Assembly: GCA_039881145.1 (NCBI GenBank)
Contig: JAYKKI010000040.1
Span: forward strand, 4,293,501-4,357,500
Origin: Druceiella hillmani
Taxonomy: Eukaryota; Arthropoda; Insecta; Lepidoptera; Hepialidae
DNA: 64,000 bases
Reading direction: 5' to 3'
The notes under the pieces are model-generated. The model saw nothing but the letters and a program-made list of their open reading frames with translations, did not search any database and had not been told where the DNA came from. The translations under genes were made by a program, and so were the position numbers. Shown piece by piece: positions 60,100 to 64,000 of the stretch; position 1 is the first letter of the stretch; every line of letters begins with the position of its first letter.

Positions 60100-60485
60100 G
60101 TTAATCGCGACCCTCCCGTCACTTTCCCACACGTCACGCGAACACGAGCGTCCGGCCGCGTGACTCAGTCGCCGCAATAACAATAATAATTAGTGTCGCG
60201 GGCGTCGCGGGGTGCGCGCGGGGGCGACGGAGAGCGGGGCGCGAGCGGGGCGCGGGTCCGCTACCTGCCGCGACGCCTCGCTCGCGGCCTTCGGGGAATC
60301 GCCGGGCCGCGGCGCCGATCGATAGCCGCCGCCGCCTATTGACGGACGCCGCCGGCCGCGACACCCGGCCCCGCGGCGCCGCGGCCGCTGCCCGGACCCG
60401 CGTGCCGCCCATTATACCCCGCTACCTAAGCTACTACTCGCCGACCTCTCACTACCTAAGAGAACGCTTGCAATTCTCACAGAGA
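60100..60485. promoter_or_regulatory. GC/CpG island K with AP-1, Sox-like and TAAT sites
   Basis: One of the two largest islands. TGACTCA (60,161-60,167) is a perfect AP-1 site. AACAATAATAATTAG (60,179-60,193) combines an ACAAT (Sox-type) core with ATTAG. ATCGATAG is at 60,318-60,325 and CTATTGA at 60,336. Long open frames on both strands (60,134-60,412 minus; 60,339-60,617 plus) are Arg/Ala/Pro-rich and compositional. Together with the CArG pair this is the strongest enhancer or promoter candidate in the window. Confidence 0.5.
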
Positions 60486-60807
60486 GCGCGGCAGCGAGCA
60501 CGCTTAAGTACTCGAGTTAAACATCTTTTGTGTCGCACATTAACCCACGCACATACACATGCGCGAACTGAATTTAGTTGTATTATAGATGAATTAAACC
60601 ATCGACACCAACGCTAAACAACTCCAATGACTCAAACCGCACTCTCCTTATTGAAGAAATTCAATCATGGTCGCATGCTGCTGGAGACATTCTCTCATAA
60701 TGATCAAGGTTGGAACCTCACTATAGTACGCATACGTATTTTCAAAAACTGAAACTCTTGTAAAAATAAACATATATTGGTTTTTCCTAACACACACTCA
60801 TTTCCAG

Positions 60808-60876
60808 CCATATGCAGTATATTGTAACTGCAATTATTTAAAAAAAGACAAACCATATGCAGTATATTGTAACTGC
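60808..60876. repeat. 25-bp direct repeat
   Basis: CCATATGCAGTATATTGTAA plus CTGCA occurs at 60,808 and again at 60,852. Confidence 0.9.
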
Positions 60877-60919
60877 AGATGATTCACTAGTTACGTAAAT
60901 AATCCTTCATATCAAAAGT

Positions 60920-60963
60920 GTTTCGGATACGTTTCGAATACGTTTCGGATACGTTTCGGAAAT
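60920..60963. repeat. 11-bp tandem repeat, four units
   Basis: GTTTCGGATAC and GTTTCGAATAC follow one another between about 60,919 and 60,961, with one substitution between unit types. Confidence 0.85.
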
Positions 60964-61250
60964 AAGTAGGAATAATGCCCCATCCTATGAAATAAATACA
61001 CACACGTACGCACATACACACAAACCTTCAAACCCTCTCACTAAAGCAGTTATTTACGATCTACTCGTATGTTGACAAATAATATTAAGGCTATTCTGAA
61101 CTAGCATTTTTTCCCGATCTTCGGGCGAAAAATGAGTTACGTTTATATATTTTAAAACTTTCTCCCTATGATTTATCAAAAACACAGAGATCGCTTTCGA
61201 TTAATCATTTAAATATTATTAGAGTTGAGTTACAATCTTGATGACAACCA

Positions 61251-61510
61251 TACCTTCAACTTATAAAACTGCATACTAACATTAAAATCCATTGAGTAGT
61301 TTTTGCTTAATGCGTGCACAGATACGGCCTCTTTATATAATATATAGACCTATTATTTATTGCAAATAGTGACCAAACCTTCAAATTATAAAACTACATA
61401 CTAACATTAAAATCCGTTGAGTAGTTTTTGCTTAAGCGCGCACATCTGTGCGTGCATTAGGCAAAAACTCTCCAAAATAACAGCCTCTTTATATAATATA
61501 TAGACCTATT
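61251..61510. repeat. Duplicated dispersed-repeat module with internal hairpin
   Basis: ACCTTCAACTTATAAAACTG (61,252) and ACCTTCAAATTATAAAACTA (61,377) start two copies that both hold TTGAGTAGTTTTTGCTTAA and end TATATAATATATAGACCTAT. The second copy has an insert in which GTTTTTGC...GCGCGCACA folds back on TGTGCGTGC...GCAAAAAC (61,420-61,470). GAGTAGTTTTTGC-type strings recur in dispersed repeats of Lepidoptera, so this is probably a tandemly duplicated mobile fragment. Confidence 0.55.
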
Positions 61511-62159
61511 AAAAACAAAGAAAAGTATCAACAATGACGAAAAACTAATAGCCACACTGCATCCTGCTAAGGCTATAGCATAATAGATAAGCATATCATG
61601 TATATCACATCATATACATATTATGTTGCACAAAATTTTATTAATATATTAAATATACGTAAGATCCTGTAACAACACATCACGCTGTTTTAACCCTTGC
61701 CTCCGAAAGCTATCTGTGAACGTGTAATAAGATTTGATGCCGCAAAAATAACACCGCTATCAAGATGCAAACACGATATGCAAGTGGCTAAGTGGTCATA
61801 ATTATATACAACTGCGACATAGATTCGGGTTAATCGCTTCGCATTAATGGACGTCACGATGTCGGTGAAAATTATATTTGCTATCGTTGGCGATATCTTT
61901 TTGCCCGTCTAAAAATGTGATTACGTTATGTTGAAATACAACTACGGTGTCGATATGAATAAAAGAGTAACCAAAAAATTTCCGTCATCTTATTTAATAC
62001 ATGTATTAAATAAGATGACAAGATGAAGATGTGAAATATACGATACCGTAGTATTACCGCTACTCGTAACTATACTTTTCGGCTACTCGTACCTATAAAT
62101 AAGACACGATGCAGGTACAAACGTGGTACTGAAAGTTCTTAAAGCTGGCCATTTGTAAT
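61511..62159. other. Non-coding stretch with a perfect palindrome
   Basis: Apart from the palindrome at 61,984-62,019 nothing was recognised. Confidence 0.55.
61984..62019. repeat. Perfect 36-bp palindrome without spacer
   Basis: GTCATCTTATTTAATACA is followed immediately by its exact reverse complement. CAAGATGAAGATG follows, a partial echo of the right arm. It could extrude as a cruciform. Confidence 0.95.
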
Positions 62160-63245
62160 AAAGTTAATAAAAAAAAAGTAATTAAAATTTTGAAAATCGA
62201 ACTCTTTGATAACCCATTGAGGCACTTTCTTGAATTTTTCATTGGTTTTGACGAATTGGTGGCAATTTGAAAAATGTGTATGTCAGGTCAATATGAATAT
62301 AAAACGAAAAAGCTTCGTTTGATAATTTTTTTATGATTTACCTTGTGGTCACAATTAACAACAAAGTTGCGATCGAGTTTGATTATCATTTAATGATGAA
62401 GCCCCATCCCGTGTTATTGTTTACAACTGATTTAACGAATCAAGCACAGCCGTACCAATCTCAGTAATGAACCGCGTGAGGGCCGTCGCTCAACAGCGAC
62501 AACTGAAGATGATATCAATATTATGCACTATCAACAGTTCCGGGCAAGTTTAGACATCGGTATAAATCAAATGTAAACAATTCTACATGAACATTTAAGT
62601 GTCAGGAAGCTATGTGTCAGGAAACTCTGTGGACACTCCATTATTTGGTCGAAGCTCAAAAACATCGTCGCGTTGATTGGTGTATAATTGCAAAATATTA
62701 GAAGTATTTTATAGAAGTCTTTTACATACTGTATTCGATATCGTCACGGGTGATGAAACATGGATATACAGTTACGAACCTGAAACTAAGAGGTATTGTG
62801 AGTAATAGGTATTTTTTTCTGAAGGGGCTGCCTAGAAACGTGAAGAAAGGACAAAGTACTGGAGAAAAACCGTCGCTTCGTTCTTCAGACGGACGGGTTA
62901 TTATGCAATGACTATTCTAGAAAATAAAACAGTTACTGCAAACTGGTATACCAGCATTTGTTTGCCTATTGTTTTCATCGCGACAATGCTCAGCCACATA
63001 AACGTCCGAATATTAGAGTATGTCGTACGTAAAAATGTTATGTGTTATTCGCTAATTCGCCATACAGCGCCGACCTCACATCATGACATTTCTATCTATT
63101 CCCAAAAATAAAATATAAACTGCGAGGAATACGATTTCCGAAATTCTAGGAAGCAATGACTGCATTCGGAAAGGAAGTGGAAGAAATGTGCATGTACGAG
63201 TGGGCCGACTGCTTCTACCAATGATTCCACGTGGACTATTGATGT
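62160..63245 (+). pseudogene. mariner transposase relic
   Basis: Plus-strand pieces in order: FNDEAP (about 62,390), REGRRSTATTEDDINI (about 62,476), QQFRASLDIGINQM (about 62,530), ILHEHLSVRKLC (about 62,580-62,615), QKHRRVDWC (about 62,655), VTGDETWIYSYEPETKRY with the first catalytic Asp (62,752-62,754), ILENKTVTANWYTSICLP (62,911-62,964), HRDNAQPH with the second catalytic Asp (62,982-62,984), and YSADLTS with a candidate third Asp (about 63,065). YEWADCFYQ (about 63,200) is the C-terminal region. Motif order and the HxDNAxxH / YSPDL pattern mark the mariner family. At least four frameshifts and several stops kill it. Length is near normal. Terminal repeats were not identified. Confidence 0.8.
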
Positions 63246-63274
63246 GAAACATCTAATGGCGCGTTTGGATGTTA

Positions 63275-64000
63275 GTTAAAATGTTCATTCAGTTCTTATG
63301 CTGATCTATAGGTTGGATCAGTGCAGTACAGTTACATGAATGAAACATCACAGTGATACATTTATCCTCTGTTTGTTAGTTCTTCTTCGAACGGATGATC
63401 GAGAGCATTATCAAGAAGCAGTAACGCTTTTTGAGGTAGATTATGATGATTTTCCTAATTTCTGGCACGAAGCAGTCATCAAAACACTTTTTGAAAAGGT
63501 CTTTTATTATACACGGCTTTTTTGTCCATAATAGTGTACAGGTAAATCAATGTTTTTGAATGCTCGTGGATTCTTTGATTTTTTCAATAACCATCATCTT
63601 TAGCCCGTGCGTCCCTGTAGCATTAGCACAAGGTGTCACGTTCTTTACTCACCTTATGTCCAGACACAGTTTTCTCATTATGTAAAACAAACACTTTGTT
63701 AGATATTACAAGCCAAAAAATCCCTGACTCATCTACATTGTATACCTGTGAAGGGCAAAGATCTAAATCTTTCACTTTTTGGAAGAATCTCAAGTTAAAT
63801 GGCTCTATGCAGGATGCGTCATTAGAGAGTTTTTCTCCTGTTATAGTCATCAAACGTATTCCATGATGACTTTTGAAGCGTGACAACCATCCCCTCCTAG
63901 TTATAAAGTCATATTTTTATCTCCTTGTAAAAAAACTTTGCTTACATAGCCAATATGGGTTCATAAATAGGTGTATGTCTGTTTCTTATCTGAAGAAACC
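63275..64000 (-). pseudogene. pogo/Tigger-like transposase relic, cut by the window edge
   Basis: On the minus strand, entering from the right edge: FFYKEI (about 63,935), GWLSRFKSHHGIRL (about 63,890), ITGEKLSNDA, then LCPSQVYNVDESGIFW with the first catalytic Asp (about 63,731). The frame stops at 63,623. After a shift GTHGLKMMVIEKIKES follows, then LLDNALDHP with the second Asp (about 63,411), and CTALIQPIDQ with the third (about 63,305). The roughly 35-codon gap between the last two Asp residues and the CTALIQP motif fit the pogo/Tigger (CENP-B/jerky) branch. All three catalytic residues survive but the frame is broken at least twice. The N-terminal DNA-binding domain would lie outside the window. 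Its 3' end meets the mariner relic near 63,250-63,300. Confidence 0.8.

Noticed and set aside
60134..60617. Two 92-codon frames on opposite strands over island K
   Set aside because: Same reason: composition-driven and without domains.

Overview
The window looks like AT-rich nuclear DNA from an insect, most likely a lepidopteran. I reach this from the repeats, not from any host gene. They include a piggyBac relic, an RTE-type LINE 3' end, a tRNA-derived SINE whose 3' tail carries a CAATAAGTCCGC-type end, mariner and pogo/Tigger transposase relics, and short hAT- and Harbinger-type elements. I found no intact host protein-coding gene, rRNA or functional tRNA. The window behaves like an intergenic desert or the inside of a very large intron.

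Layout. 1-9.5 kb: a small hAT element, a 26-bp minisatellite, GC islands at 3.2-3.5 and 7.6-7.76 kb, a short copy of an unnamed element, a foldback element made of five hairpin units (8.15-8.78 kb) and an RTE LINE end. 9.5-16.9 kb: a mariner relic with an internal deletion (11.25-11.8 kb), a GC island (12.64-12.97 kb), an array of diverged hairpin repeats (13.25-13.87 kb) and a near-perfect 179-bp palindrome (14.84-15.02 kb). 16.9-19.5 kb: a 2.6-kb piggyBac element with recognisable ends and a dead transposase. 19.5-30 kb: a 105-bp tandem repeat, a retroelement scrap joined to a 19-bp minisatellite, a GC island, the SINE, and an inverted-repeat MITE. 30-46 kb: mostly featureless, apart from a GC island (34.74-34.92 kb), a 30-bp minisatellite, and a 1.5-kb array of 59 units of 26 bp (40.73-42.26 kb). 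46-61 kb: six GC islands, the longer copy of the unnamed element (50.1-52.3 kb), a Harbinger-type derivative (53.3-53.8 kb), a 102-bp tandem repeat and a MITE. 61-64 kb: a duplicated repeat, a perfect 36-bp palindrome, and a mariner relic (+) running into a pogo/Tigger relic (-) that leaves the window.

Three themes stand out. First, about ten short CpG-rich islands sit in a very AT-rich background and hold good matches to developmental factor sites (TAAT cores, MEF2, CArG, AP-1, POU-like), so they are candidate promoters or enhancers. Second, many tandem arrays keep exact register, and two show higher-order periodicity. Third, several elements would make long hairpin RNAs if transcribed. I see no sign of a new defence or enzymatic system. 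The two-copy element at 50.1 and 6.85 kb, the hairpin-array element and the island set are the least explained objects.
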